A stretch of DNA of 64,000 bases from Sphingobacterium chuzhouense (GTDB taxonomy: Bacteria; Bacteroidota; Bacteroidia; Sphingobacteriales; Sphingobacteriaceae), in assembly GCF_014692525.1 (NCBI RefSeq), contig NZ_JACNYL010000001.1, forward strand, positions 868,001 through 932,000, given 5' to 3'. Position 1 is the stretch's first letter. Every line of letters starts with the position of its first letter. The notes under the pieces were generated by a model. It saw only the letters and a program-made list of their open reading frames with translations, was not told the DNA's origin and searched no databases. Made by a program: the position numbers and the translations under genes. Positions 9,308 to 18,995 of this stretch are shown here, in pieces.

Positions 9308-10273
9308 ATGAAAATATTTTTGAACTATATCTACATCCTATTTTCTGCTTTTCTATACGTAGGGTGTGGTAGCCTACAGAAATCTGAAGATATGCGGCGA
9401 CAACAAACACAGATGATCGACGCGAATGAGATGTCTTTAAGAGACCCGTTTATTCTCTACGATAGAAAAAGCGATTACTACTATACCTATGCTAATAATA
9501 AGCCTTCGATAAAAGGTTATAGAAGTAAAGATTTACAAGCTTGGGAAGATATTGGAAACGTATTCATTCCGGAGAATGATTTTTGGGGAAAAGAGGACTT
9601 TTGGGCACCGGATTGCTATTATTATAGAGGAAAATATTATTTGTTCGTGACATTTTCTGATGTATATAAAAAAAGAGGAACATCGATATTGGTATCCGAT
9701 TACCCCGACAAAGATTTTAAACCACTAGTGAACGCGCCAATCACCCCTAAAGAATGGATGAGCCTTGACGCAGCATTGTATGTAGATCAAGATGACAAGC
9801 CCTGGATGCTTTTTTGCCGCGAATGGTTAGAAGTTACGGACGGGGAAATATATGCACAGCGAGTAAGCGATGATCTGACAACAGCTTTGGACGAGCCAAT
9901 TTTATTATTTAAAGCAAGTGCGGCTCCATGGGTAAAGGGCATTTACTCTGAACAACATGATAAACACGGGAATATCACCGACGCTCCCTTTATACATCGC
10001 GGTGAAGATGGTATCCTGTTCATGCTGTGGTCGAGTTTTGATTTAACTGGGAAATATGCGATAGGTGTGGCTTATTCTGCTTCGGGAAAGATAGAAGGGC
10101 CTTGGAGACAATCGGAAAATCCCCTGAACAGTGACGACGGCGGACACGGAATGTTGTTCCGGACAAGAAACGGTAAATTCAAAATATCATATCACGCACC
10201 TAACAGTGGATCGGAAAAACTTATTATAAAAAATGCAAAAATCAAAAATGGAGTCTTAACGATCGCTCCCTAA
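9308..10273 (+). CDS. GH43-like glycosidase lipoprotein, second tandem copy
   Basis: The 321-residue protein is a clear paralogue of the preceding gene, sharing the order RDPF, DFWGKEDFWAPD, KKRGTSILVSDY, PKEWMSLDAALYVDQDDKPW, CREWLEVTDGEIYAQR, TDAPFIH, FMLWSSFDLTGKYAIGVAYS and DDGGHGML. A lipoprotein signal ends YVGCG (Cys20). Like the first copy it has Asp in the TDAPF motif where GH43 enzymes usually have Glu. The gene is 12 bases after its paralogue and ends the operon; a good terminator lies at 10316-10353. Two copies kept side by side suggest a division of substrate or linkage, which the sequence alone cannot show. Confidence 0.85.
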   Translation: MKIFLNYIYILFSAFLYVGCGSLQKSEDMRRQQTQMIDANEMSLRDPFILYDRKSDYYYTYANNKPSIKGYRSKDLQAWEDIGNVFIPENDFWGKEDFWAPDCYYYRGKYYLFVTFSDVYKKRGTSILVSDYPDKDFKPLVNAPITPKEWMSLDAALYVDQDDKPWMLFCREWLEVTDGEIYAQRVSDDLTTALDEPILLFKASAAPWVKGIYSEQHDKHGNITDAPFIHRGEDGILFMLWSSFDLTGKYAIGVAYSASGKIEGPWRQSENPLNSDDGGHGMLFRTRNGKFKISYHAPNSGSEKLIIKNAKIKNGVLTIAP

Positions 10274-10315
10274 ATTATACATGTAAAAACCATATTCTCT
10301 TTTTGACAAAGTTCA

Positions 10316-10353
10316 GCCTTGGCCAAGCTTATATAGTTGGTCAAGGCTTTTTT
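10316..10353 (+). terminator. Rho-independent terminator after the GH43 genes
   Basis: A 10-bp stem, GCCTTGGCCA (10316-10325) with TGGTCAAGGC (10338-10347) and one mismatch, is followed by six T. It closes the sigma-FecR-SusCD-GH43 operon. Confidence 0.85.
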
Positions 10354-10782
10354 GTTAAACCTGCTCCCGCCTTAGATAGTTTTAGTAACCTTTAATTAAC
10401 ATTTAAGTAACAGCTTTTTTCTAGTATTGCAACAAAATTTTAACATCCATTTTGAATTATGCTGTTACGTTCATTCTTTTATAACCCACCCCTTTACTTT
10501 CGTTTTGCTACGATTTTTTATTATTTATTTACGTTTTGTTTGTGTGTATAATTTTTTATATTTAATATTGTATCAGCAACCGTTATTTTTTGGATTACAT
10601 ATTGAAACACAACAAACAAACCACTATAAAAAACACTGGAAACAAATTATAAAGGAAGAAAACATACACATAACCAATAAAATAAAAAACTTTCATAAAG
10701 CTTCGTTTAAAAAGATAAAACAAACAACCAAGTACAAACTAACATATAATCTTAGTCTAGAGAAATTATTAAAACAACAAAT
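10354..10782 (+). promoter_or_regulatory. Long AT-rich upstream region of the second SusC gene
   Basis: This gap contains no gene I can support. A frame at 10427-10786 stays open for 119 codons and overlaps the SusC start, but its composition (F/L/Y-rich, then K/N/I-rich) follows the base composition of the DNA. A possible promoter is TTTTG at about 10502-10506 with TACGTTTT about 22 bases further, an imperfect match to the Bacteroidota consensus. If used, the SusC mRNA would have a leader of roughly 250 bases. Confidence 0.4.
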
Positions 10783-13700
10783 ATGATGAGAACTTTACTC
10801 TACCAAAGAGCAGATCGGCGTCAGGCAATTTCAAAAAGAAATTGTATGCTGCAGTTGTCTGCGTTCTTATTGCTCGCCCCACTGGCTTCGGCAGCGGCGA
10901 ATAATATCGAACGAACGCACATCAGTTATCAGAACCAAGAACAGGTGACTGTACAAGGAAAGGTACTAGATGCCGCTAGTGGCGAATCCATTTCTTCGGT
11001 CACAATCACCAGCCAGGGAAGAACGTTGGGTACAACAGATGTTTCTGGAAACTTCTCTATTAGGGCAACACGCGGTAGCGAAGTAACGTTTTCCAGTATC
11101 GGATATACTGCCCATACTCAACGTATAACGGCCGGCGGCGAGGTTACAGTTCGTTTGACCTCCAGTACACAAGAAGTAGAAGAAGTTGTTGTAACGGCAT
11201 TGGGAATCAAAAGGGAACAGAAAGCACTAGGGTATTCAACAACTACCGTATCAGGCGAAGCATTAACAGAGGCTATATCCAACAACTGGTCAGACGCCTT
11301 GGTCGGTAAAGTGGCAGGTCTTAATATTACAAAGTCAAATGGAGGACCCCTTGGGTCTAACGAGATTATCCTTCGGGGAGAAACCTCTCTCTCGGGTGAC
11401 AATGGTGCCCTTATCGTCATTGATGGTATCATTATGGAAGCTGGCAGGACAATGACTTCCAGTGGAAGTGGAAACTACATCAGCTCGGACGCCCCTGTAG
11501 ACTTCGGATCGTCCTTGTCCGATCTTAATCCGGACGATATCGAATCAGTTTCCGTACTAAAAGGACCTGCTGCCGCAGCTTTATATGGTTACCGTGGAGC
11601 TAACGGCGCTTTGATTATCACGACCAAAACCGGACGTAAAGGTGGTGGTTTCGGAGTTTCCATCAATTCCAATACTGCCATGGGAACGATCAACCGATGG
11701 CCAGACTATCAATATGAATATGGGCAGGGCAACGATGGGCAGGATTTGTACTATTCATACGGACAAACCGAAGACGGTGCCAGCACACTTAGTACGTCTT
11801 CCGCTTGGGGACCGAAATTTAACGGGCAGATGTATTACCAGTATGACCCCGAATATTATAGACTAGTTCCACCCGAACGTACCTTGTGGAGAGCTTACGA
11901 GAATAACCGAAAGTATTTTTTCAAACCGGAAGTAACTTCTACAAACAACATTAGTCTTTCCGGTTCTACAGATAAAACAGATGCTCGTTTCTCTTATACC
12001 AACGTATATAACACTTGGATAATTCCAAACATGGGCTACCGGAGAAATTCCGTGGCGGCAAACCTCAGCAACAAGTTGACGGATAAACTCACATTGGCCA
12101 CCAAGATTAACTATAATCACCGCGGATCGGACAACTTGCCGAATACCGGTTACAATAACCAGACCTATATGTATTTCATTAGAGGATTGACGCCGAACAT
12201 GAACCCGGAATATTTTGACGAGAATTGGCGTCCCAATAGATATGGTATTGAACAGACAACACCTTATTCCAACCTATTGGATAACCCCAAAACCATGTCG
12301 TATGACATGCTCAATTCGCAGGACAAGAATCACGTCATCGGTAATTTTCAAGCAGACTACAAATTTAACGACGAGCTGAATCTGATGGTCAGAGCCGGAC
12401 TAGATTTTTCATACGATCAACGTTCGCAAGCACGGCCTTTTGATACGTACAACTTTTCACAAGGTTATTATCGGGAGCAGGGGGTTTATAGCCAGGAAAG
12501 TAATGCCGACTTCTTGTTGACCTACAACAATGTCAGACACAGCGACTTCAAATTTGGGGGAAGCGTCGGTGGTGCGCTGATGGTGAATACTTACGACAGA
12601 GAAGATGCTTGGACAAATCAACTTAACACACCAAACGAATACAGTTTCGCAAATTCAGCTATTGCTTTGTTATACGACCCATATTATCAACAATATGCCG
12701 TAAACAGTATCTATGCACTAGGTACTTTTAGCTATAAAGACACCTATTTTATTGATGCGACATCGCGTTTGGACTGGGCAAGTACATTAGCTTCGCCAAA
12801 GAAAAAAACATTGCTCCCGTTTTTTTACCCTTCGATTAATGCAAGTGTACTGTTGTCAGAGGCGTTTGAATTGCCCGGAGAAATTAGTTTCTGGAAATTG
12901 CGTTTGAGTGCTGCCAGTGTGGGTGGTGGCGGTAAAAGACCATACCTGAACCGGTATACGTACAGCAGACAATCAGCTTTCCCTGGCGGAGCGGCAAACC
13001 CAACACGGATTCCGGATGAAGATTTAACGTTTGAAATAAAAACATCTTATGAACTCGGAACGGATTTCAGGATGTTCAGAAACCGGGCGAGACTTGATGT
13101 AACGGTGTATAAAGCCATTAACACAGATCAGATTTTAGAAACCCCAATCGATCCTTCCAGTGGTTACCGAACACAGATCATCAACGCCGGTAAGGTAAGC
13201 AGCAGAGGGCTTGAAGTGGAAACCGAAGTGGAAATCTTAAGAAATCCCGAAGGATTTGGCTGGGCACTATTTGGAAACTACACCGCTTACGATACGAAAG
13301 TAGAAGAAATTCCGATTCAAGATGATGCCACATCTCTAGTTTTATCGACCATCTTTGGAAGCCGTGGTACGGTGGAAGCACGGATTGGTGGACGCTTCGG
13401 CGACCTTTACGGACTAGGTTATCTCCGGAATGCTGATGGAGCTATTATATATGGTGGCGGCGTACCCCAATATACCGAAGATCTGATCTATATCGGCAAT
13501 CCGAACCCAACACAAAAGTTTGGTATCGGCAGCAGATTCAATTACAAAAACTTTCGCCTGAACGTACTGTTTGATGGTCAGTTTGGCGGAAAAGCATATT
13601 CATTGACACATGCTGTACTGATGGAAGAGGGAAAATTGAAAAAAACTATCCCTGGCCGCTATAACGGCATTATTGGAAACGGTGTAGTACAAAATGCGGA

Positions 13701-14040
13701 TGGAACTTTCAGCCCAAATACCGAAATAGCACAAGCATCAACCTATTATCGGGCACATTTTAACCGGGATAATATCGAAGCCAATACATTCTCGACCGAT
13801 TTCATCAAGCTTCGGGAATTACGCTTGGATTATACCTTGCCCAAATCGTTCTTGAGTCGTTTCAAAACTGAGCGAGCAACTATTGGTCTATACGGACGCG
13901 ATCTTTTCGTATTCAGTAATTGGCCAGCTTTCGATCCGGAATTTGGCTCGCTGAACGCCAGCGGTATAGAAAAAGGAGCAGAAATTGCCCAGTTCCCGTC
14001 GACAAGAACTTTTGGTATTAATGTATCACTTGGATTTTAA
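10783..14040 (+). CDS. SusC/RagA-family TonB-dependent outer-membrane transporter
   Basis: The 1085-residue protein can start at either of two adjacent ATG codons (10783 or 10786). The signal peptide is long, with a basic stretch (RADRRQAISKRN) before the hydrophobic core ending ASAAA near residue 39. A carboxypeptidase-like beta-sandwich follows (about 53-128), then the TonB box EVEEVVVTALG (131-141), a plug domain with NPDDIESVSVLKGPAAAALYG, and the barrel ending GINVSLGF. There is no STN domain and no sigma/anti-sigma pair at this locus. It pairs with the SusD-like gene 6 bases downstream. The neighbouring enzymes are phosphoesterases rather than glycosidases, so the imported molecule may be a phosphorylated compound. 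Confidence 0.95.
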   Translation: MMRTLLYQRADRRQAISKRNCMLQLSAFLLLAPLASAAANNIERTHISYQNQEQVTVQGKVLDAASGESISSVTITSQGRTLGTTDVSGNFSIRATRGSEVTFSSIGYTAHTQRITAGGEVTVRLTSSTQEVEEVVVTALGIKREQKALGYSTTTVSGEALTEAISNNWSDALVGKVAGLNITKSNGGPLGSNEIILRGETSLSGDNGALIVIDGIIMEAGRTMTSSGSGNYISSDAPVDFGSSLSDLNPDDIESVSVLKGPAAAALYGYRGANGALIITTKTGRKGGGFGVSINSNTAMGTINRWPDYQYEYGQGNDGQDLYYSYGQTEDGASTLSTSSAWGPKFNGQMYYQYDPEYYRLVPPERTLWRAYENNRKYFFKPEVTSTNNISLSGSTDKTDARFSYTNVYNTWIIPNMGYRRNSVAANLSNKLTDKLTLATKINYNHRGSDNLPNTGYNNQTYMYFIRGLTPNMNPEYFDENWRPNRYGIEQTTPYSNLLDNPKTMSYDMLNSQDKNHVIGNFQADYKFNDELNLMVRAGLDFSYDQRSQARPFDTYNFSQGYYREQGVYSQESNADFLLTYNNVRHSDFKFGGSVGGALMVNTYDREDAWTNQLNTPNEYSFANSAIALLYDPYYQQYAVNSIYALGTFSYKDTYFIDATSRLDWASTLASPKKKTLLPFFYPSINASVLLSEAFELPGEISFWKLRLSAASVGGGGKRPYLNRYTYSRQSAFPGGAANPTRIPDEDLTFEIKTSYELGTDFRMFRNRARLDVTVYKAINTDQILETPIDPSSGYRTQIINAGKVSSRGLEVETEVEILRNPEGFGWALFGNYTAYDTKVEEIPIQDDATSLVLSTIFGSRGTVEARIGGRFGDLYGLGYLRNADGAIIYGGGVPQYTEDLIYIGNPNPTQKFGIGSRFNYKNFRLNVLFDGQFGGKAYSLTHAVLMEEGKLKKTIPGRYNGIIGNGVVQNADGTFSPNTEIAQASTYYRAHFNRDNIEANTFSTDFIKLRELRLDYTLPKSFLSRFKTERATIGLYGRDLFVFSNWPAFDPEFGSLNASGIEKGAEIAQFPSTRTFGINVSLGF

Positions 14041-14046
14041 GACATT

Positions 14047-15522
14047 ATGAAAACAAGATTAAAATCAATCATATTAATGACAACCTTAGCCCTCGGAGGA
14101 CTAAGTAGCTGTCAGGATTTCGTAGAAATCAACACCAATCCCAACGAGTCCGCAACAGCGGCTCCGCAAAGTTTATTAGGGCCTGCCGTGTATAAAGTAA
14201 TCACGGCCAATATCAACCGAAATCTACGGATAAACAACGAGTTCACACAGGTTACCGTTACCACCAATGACAACCTGGAGTTCCACCGTTATCTTGTCCG
14301 CCCGTCGGAAAGCGAATACATGTGGCGAAGCTGGTATGTAGAACTGACCAACATTAAAGATATATATAAAAGTGCTGGTGAGCAGCAGCAGGCCGGTTAC
14401 CAAATATATCAAGGTATCTCCCTGGTATTGGAAGCCTGGGTTTATTCCCTGCTGACCGATATGTTTGGCGATATTCCATATTACGAGAGCAACAAAGGCT
14501 ATACAGACGGGAATACAAGCCCGGCTTTTGAAAGACAACAGGAAATATATAAGAATTTATTTTTGAAATTAGAACAAGCTAACCAGCTATTGAATACTAC
14601 CAATGATATCGCGGGTGATAAGGCTGCATTAGACCCTATTTTCAACACTGATCCCGAAAAATGGCGAAAATTCGGAAATTCCTTATATCTGCGACTATTG
14701 CTTAGAGTTGCACATAAACCGGAATTGAATGCTATAACAAAAATCAAGGAAATAGTGGACATCAAACCGTCAGAATATCCAATTATGGAGAGTAATGATG
14801 ATTCAGCTGTTCTGCGTTTCACGAATCAGCAACCCTACTTCAATCCTTATTTCAATGCCCGAGAGATTGATTTTAACGGCAATAAAGGTTATTCTGATTT
14901 CTTTATTAACAATTTAGTCGCAATGGGGGATCCGCGCCTTAAAATATGGGCAACAGAAGCTACATTAGGAGTTTACTCCGGTATGCAATCAGGCTATCAA
15001 GAAGGGTCTGTACCCGAGCGCGGCTCTACACTGCACAAAAATCTGATGACCGACCCACGCTTGGGGAACATCATGAACTATGCGGAACTACAGTTCATCT
15101 TGGCAGAATGTGCATTGCGCAATTATGTGAATCAAGATGCCGAAGCCGCATATAACGTTGGTATCAATGCTTCCATGGCCTTTTGGGATCAAACTATTGG
15201 TGACGAATACTTTGACAACCCTTTAGTTAGCTTCTCATCGACTGATAGCAATAACGATAAGTTAGGTAAAGTACATTTGCAAAAATATTTTGCAATGCTA
15301 TTTACCGATTTCCAGCAGTGGTATGAGTACCGTCGGACGGGGTTATTGGATTTCAGCGACTATATCGGTGGCGGTGTGCAAAATGATGGTAAAATGCCCG
15401 TCCGGCTAAACTATCCGTTAATTACACAATCCTTAAATACGGCAAACTATAAAGCGGCCGTGGAGCGTCTGGGGGGTGATAATCTAAATGGATTAATGTG
15501 GTGGCAACCTAACCTGTTTTAA
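14047..15522 (+). CDS. SusD-like nutrient-binding outer-membrane lipoprotein (SusD-like_2 type)
   Basis: The 491-residue lipoprotein has a signal ending LSSC (Cys22). The sequence right after it, FVEINTNPNESATAAPQSLL, is typical of the SusD-like_2 subgroup and not of the classical RagB/SusD group. Other family stretches are LEAWVYSLLTDMFGDIPYYE, KWRKFGNSLYLRLLLRVAHK and the C-terminal KYFAMLFTDFQQWYEYRRTG. It would sit on the extracellular face of the preceding SusC and deliver ligand to it. Spacing of 6 bases from SusC and 17 bases to the next gene indicates one operon. Confidence 0.92.
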   Translation: MKTRLKSIILMTTLALGGLSSCQDFVEINTNPNESATAAPQSLLGPAVYKVITANINRNLRINNEFTQVTVTTNDNLEFHRYLVRPSESEYMWRSWYVELTNIKDIYKSAGEQQQAGYQIYQGISLVLEAWVYSLLTDMFGDIPYYESNKGYTDGNTSPAFERQQEIYKNLFLKLEQANQLLNTTNDIAGDKAALDPIFNTDPEKWRKFGNSLYLRLLLRVAHKPELNAITKIKEIVDIKPSEYPIMESNDDSAVLRFTNQQPYFNPYFNAREIDFNGNKGYSDFFINNLVAMGDPRLKIWATEATLGVYSGMQSGYQEGSVPERGSTLHKNLMTDPRLGNIMNYAELQFILAECALRNYVNQDAEAAYNVGINASMAFWDQTIGDEYFDNPLVSFSSTDSNNDKLGKVHLQKYFAMLFTDFQQWYEYRRTGLLDFSDYIGGGVQNDGKMPVRLNYPLITQSLNTANYKAAVERLGGDNLNGLMWWQPNLF

Positions 15523-15539
15523 ACTAAAAAATAATTCAG

Positions 15540-16793
15540 ATGAAAAAGAGAATATTAAACGCATTATCATATATAGCTATATCGTCTTCCTTACTAGCAA
15601 TAGGCTGCATCAAGGAAGACACAAATTACGCCATCGGGGAAAATAATCCGGAAACCTCGCTGTATGTAGTCAGAAATATCTTTCAAGGAAGCGATGTCAC
15701 CTTAAACGCCGATTTGTTGACAAATGCGATGTACACAAAAGGTGTCGTGGTATCAGATTACACCGGAAAGAATCTTCCGGCAAACCATATTGCTGTTCAA
15801 AACGTATGGCGAAACCAACAAAGGGGTATATTGATTGAAGTGGATGATGTTGCAAAGTATAACTTCGGAGATTCCATAAGGATTAACCTTAACGGAGCAA
15901 AATTGTCTGCCCAAACCGGCTCCTTGACACTAACAGGTATAAAACAGAGTGATATTACTATTATCAATACTGGCAATACAGTGGCTTCAAGACCTGTAGC
16001 CATTTCAGTCCTACAAAATAAGTTCGGCGATTACGAGTCGACTTTTATTGATATTACTGCAGACTTGGAAGTAGAACCTGCTCCAGGAACACCAATTAGA
16101 GGAACAAAGACACTGATGGATCAGGATTCTTTAAAAATTGATCTTTATACATCTGATCAAGCAAGCTTTGCTGATGAAGTTGTTGCACCAAGTGCAACAT
16201 TCAGAGGGATAGCCTATTCGGATGGCGAAAAAAGACAGCTACGATTGCAAAACTATGCAGGGATGGCTTATCCAAGTGGTAAAATCTATCCTGGATGGCC
16301 GGAAACATTTGAAACGAACAACAATAAAGACGGCTATGCAAACGCCAATAGAGTGTTAAAAACCGGAACTTGGTATTTCCAGCAATCGCTGTTGGGCATT
16401 ACCGCCGGCCGTGACCGTATCGTATCTGGTGATACAGCAGTCCGCTTTCAGCAAGGGTTGAGCACAGATGCACTTCTACAGATGAATTTTGATGTACCTG
16501 ACGGTGCCTCTAAAGTAACCTTATGGTATGGATCTTATTATACCGACAACTCCTGTACATTCACTTTGGAATCTTCAATAGACGGCGGGATTAACTGGCA
16601 ACAAATCGGAGATCCCATCACAGATGCACATAGGACATCAGAAAGTTTAAACAGCAAACAAGCGGTATTTTTGATGGATATTGAAGGTCCTGTACGATTT
16701 AGAATCAATAAAAAAGGTATTGGAGCGAATACGAATTCCAATCCTAATGGTCGATTGGGAGTGGATGATATTTCCATTTTCAAAAGTTACTAA
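15540..16793 (+). CDS. DUF5689-type surface lipoprotein
   Basis: The 417-residue protein has a lipoprotein signal ending LAIGC (Cys23). The N-terminal half (about 40-240) resembles DUF5689, an OB-fold-like domain common in Bacteroidota lipoproteins next to SusCD pairs (SLYVVRNIFQGSDV, TKGVVVSDYTGKNLP, LRLQNYAGMAYPSG). The C-terminal part (about 255-417) looks like a jelly-roll adhesion or carbohydrate-binding-like domain ending RLGVDDISIFKSY. No catalytic residues are evident, so a ligand-binding role at the cell surface is the best inference. It lies between SusD and a metallophosphoesterase in the same operon and may help recruit the phosphoester substrate. Confidence 0.75.
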   Translation: MKKRILNALSYIAISSSLLAIGCIKEDTNYAIGENNPETSLYVVRNIFQGSDVTLNADLLTNAMYTKGVVVSDYTGKNLPANHIAVQNVWRNQQRGILIEVDDVAKYNFGDSIRINLNGAKLSAQTGSLTLTGIKQSDITIINTGNTVASRPVAISVLQNKFGDYESTFIDITADLEVEPAPGTPIRGTKTLMDQDSLKIDLYTSDQASFADEVVAPSATFRGIAYSDGEKRQLRLQNYAGMAYPSGKIYPGWPETFETNNNKDGYANANRVLKTGTWYFQQSLLGITAGRDRIVSGDTAVRFQQGLSTDALLQMNFDVPDGASKVTLWYGSYYTDNSCTFTLESSIDGGINWQQIGDPITDAHRTSESLNSKQAVFLMDIEGPVRFRINKKGIGANTNSNPNGRLGVDDISIFKSY

Positions 16794-16817
16794 CAAACTT
16801 ACAATTAAAGCAAAAGT

Positions 16818-18797
16818 ATGATGAAAAAATATAATTTTTTGGTATTAATTATCCTTGGTTTATTTGCCACAGGTTTGACTAATGCTTGCAAAAGTGATTT
16901 AGCCGTAGGGGTGGAGGATAAGATTGCGACCAGCATTCCTATTACCCATATTAATATACCTTATGTGTACAATATTAAAATTGGCGTGACAGAGATTGAT
17001 ATTGAAGGGGCAGGTTTTCTTGCCGACGATATCATATCATTTGTTCCGAGAAGCGGCCAGGGTGAAACTGTAGATCTGCCTATAGGTTCGCTCACGGACA
17101 ATGGTGTCATCGTGGCTATATCAGATAATGTAAAAGATGGCGCTTATGATATTCGCGTGAAGCGAGGCGAGTTAAGCCAACTGATCGGAAAAACTTACGT
17201 TAATTTCGTTTTCAATACTGATATTCCGGACAAAGACGGTATGACTGTAAAAGGAACGGTATTTGTAGGTGACAAAGGCGTCGCCGATGTGGTGGTCTCT
17301 GACGGCGAAGTCGTAACTAAAACAGACGCAAACGGTGTTTATTATTTACCTTCAGCAAAGAAGAACGGCTATGTATTTGTTTCGGTTCCATCTAATTACG
17401 AAGTCATCACAACCAATACAGTACCACTGTTCTTTAAACCTTTAACCGGCATCACATCGGATGCTGAAATCCGGGATTTTGAACTATTCCCTGTAAACAA
17501 CGATAACCATGTCGTTGCATTTTTGGCTGATATACATCTAGCCAACCGAAACGATGATATTGCACAATTCCAAAGCAACTTCTTAGCCGACATAAACAAA
17601 ACATACGACTACTACAAGGATCAGAATAAGAAGTTCTATGGACTTACTTTGGGCGATCAATCCTGGGACCAATACTGGTACGCTAACAATTTCAAACTAG
17701 CGGAGTATTTGCAAACGATAAAGGATCTGGAATTTCCAATCTACAATGTTATAGGAAACCATGATTACGATCCTTATGTTGCCCTCAACGACTGGCTAGC
17801 GGCATCCCCCTACAGAAACCTCATGGGGCCAACTTATTACTCGATGAATATTGGTCAAGTACATTACATAATTCTTGACAACATGGACTACAAAAATACA
17901 GGTGGTTCAAATGGTATAATTGGCGATAGGGAATATACCAATGTCATCGCTCAAGAGCAATTAGATTGGCTACAAAAAGATTTATCCTATATCACGGATA
18001 AATCTACACCAATCGTAGTAGCCATGCATGTTCCCCTTCACTCAAATCCGGATGCGAACGGCAACTCCAATATTTCTTTGCAAAACGGGGCCACACTCGT
18101 TGGTATGTTGTCAGCTTTCAATAATGTAAAAGTACTTACCGGGCACACTCATATAAATTATCGTGTAAAACAATCTGGATCGAATATTACCGAATATAAT
18201 ATAGGAGCAGTAAGTGCGACATGGTGGTGGACAGGAAGGAGTGGTTATGCCGGTAATCATATCTGTAAAGACGGCAGCGTGGGAGGATATGCTGTACAGG
18301 AAGTCGAAGGGAGAACCCAAAAACTATATTATAAGAGTATTGGATATGAAAAAGATTATCAATTTAGGTCGTATGATTTAAATACCGTACATATTACAGC
18401 AGCTGCACATACACCTAATGCAAATGCCACATTTAAAGAAAAAGTTCCTGGAATAGCTGGAGAATATGCTACCAAAAGAGATGACAACCAAGTGTTAATT
18501 AACGTTTGGGGATACCAAGATAACTGGAAGATTAACGTAACGGAAAATGGTAATACACTGCCTTATACACGCGTTCGTAAAAAAGACCCATTGCATCTTA
18601 TCTCCTATGATCTACAACGAATTAACGTAAATGCTGATCCAACAAGCTCATTTACAACAACAAATACCGCTCATTTGTTCTTAGTTAAGGCTGCAGAGGC
18701 GAAGACGACCTTGAAAATTACCGTCGAGGATGAATTCGGCAACGTCTATTCCGAAACAATGGAAAGACCAAAAGCATTTAATTATACTATGCGATAG
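16818..18797 (+). CDS. Exported calcineurin-like metallophosphoesterase with Ig-like N-terminal domain
   Basis: The 659-residue protein has an N-terminal signal that looks lipoprotein-like (LTNAC, Cys24, an imperfect lipobox). An IPT/TIG-like Ig domain (about 40-135, DIEGAGFLADDIISF) is followed by a small MetallophosN-type beta domain (about 142-225), the calcineurin-like catalytic domain (about 230-460) and a MetallophosC-type domain (about 480-640). Metal-binding motifs are complete: ADIH (237-240), GD (279-280), GNHD (313-316), His404 and GHTH (442-445). It should hydrolyse phosphomonoesters or phosphodiesters outside the cytoplasm. It ends the SusCD operon, 24 bases after the DUF5689 gene and before a terminator. 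A paralogue without the Ig domain lies at 21498-22907. Confidence 0.88.
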   Translation: MMKKYNFLVLIILGLFATGLTNACKSDLAVGVEDKIATSIPITHINIPYVYNIKIGVTEIDIEGAGFLADDIISFVPRSGQGETVDLPIGSLTDNGVIVAISDNVKDGAYDIRVKRGELSQLIGKTYVNFVFNTDIPDKDGMTVKGTVFVGDKGVADVVVSDGEVVTKTDANGVYYLPSAKKNGYVFVSVPSNYEVITTNTVPLFFKPLTGITSDAEIRDFELFPVNNDNHVVAFLADIHLANRNDDIAQFQSNFLADINKTYDYYKDQNKKFYGLTLGDQSWDQYWYANNFKLAEYLQTIKDLEFPIYNVIGNHDYDPYVALNDWLAASPYRNLMGPTYYSMNIGQVHYIILDNMDYKNTGGSNGIIGDREYTNVIAQEQLDWLQKDLSYITDKSTPIVVAMHVPLHSNPDANGNSNISLQNGATLVGMLSAFNNVKVLTGHTHINYRVKQSGSNITEYNIGAVSATWWWTGRSGYAGNHICKDGSVGGYAVQEVEGRTQKLYYKSIGYEKDYQFRSYDLNTVHITAAAHTPNANATFKEKVPGIAGEYATKRDDNQVLINVWGYQDNWKINVTENGNTLPYTRVRKKDPLHLISYDLQRINVNADPTSSFTTTNTAHLFLVKAAEAKTTLKITVEDEFGNVYSETMERPKAFNYTMR

Positions 18798-18834
18798 GAT
18801 AAAAAATATAAATGAGTTAAACCTTATACTTATA

Positions 18835-18868
18835 GCAGAGGCGTCATATATTATGCCTCTGCTTTTTT
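18835..18868 (+). terminator. Rho-independent terminator after the first phosphoesterase gene
   Basis: A perfect 8-bp stem, GCAGAGGC (18835-18842) with GCCTCTGC (18855-18862), is followed by six T. It separates the SusCD-DUF5689-phosphoesterase operon from the phospholipase operon. Confidence 0.88.
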
Positions 18869-18995
18869 ATGTGCCCTACCTCACTAAAACCCATAACGTA
18901 AAAAAACCGTTATAAAACGAAAAAAAACGAAATACTTTCTGATATTAGCGCAATAGATTGGCATAACATAAGACTGACAAATAAACCAGCATACA

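Noticed and set aside
10427..10786. 119-codon frame as a real gene
   Set aside because: The residue bias follows AT-rich DNA, there is no domain, and it runs straight through the likely promoter and leader of SusC.
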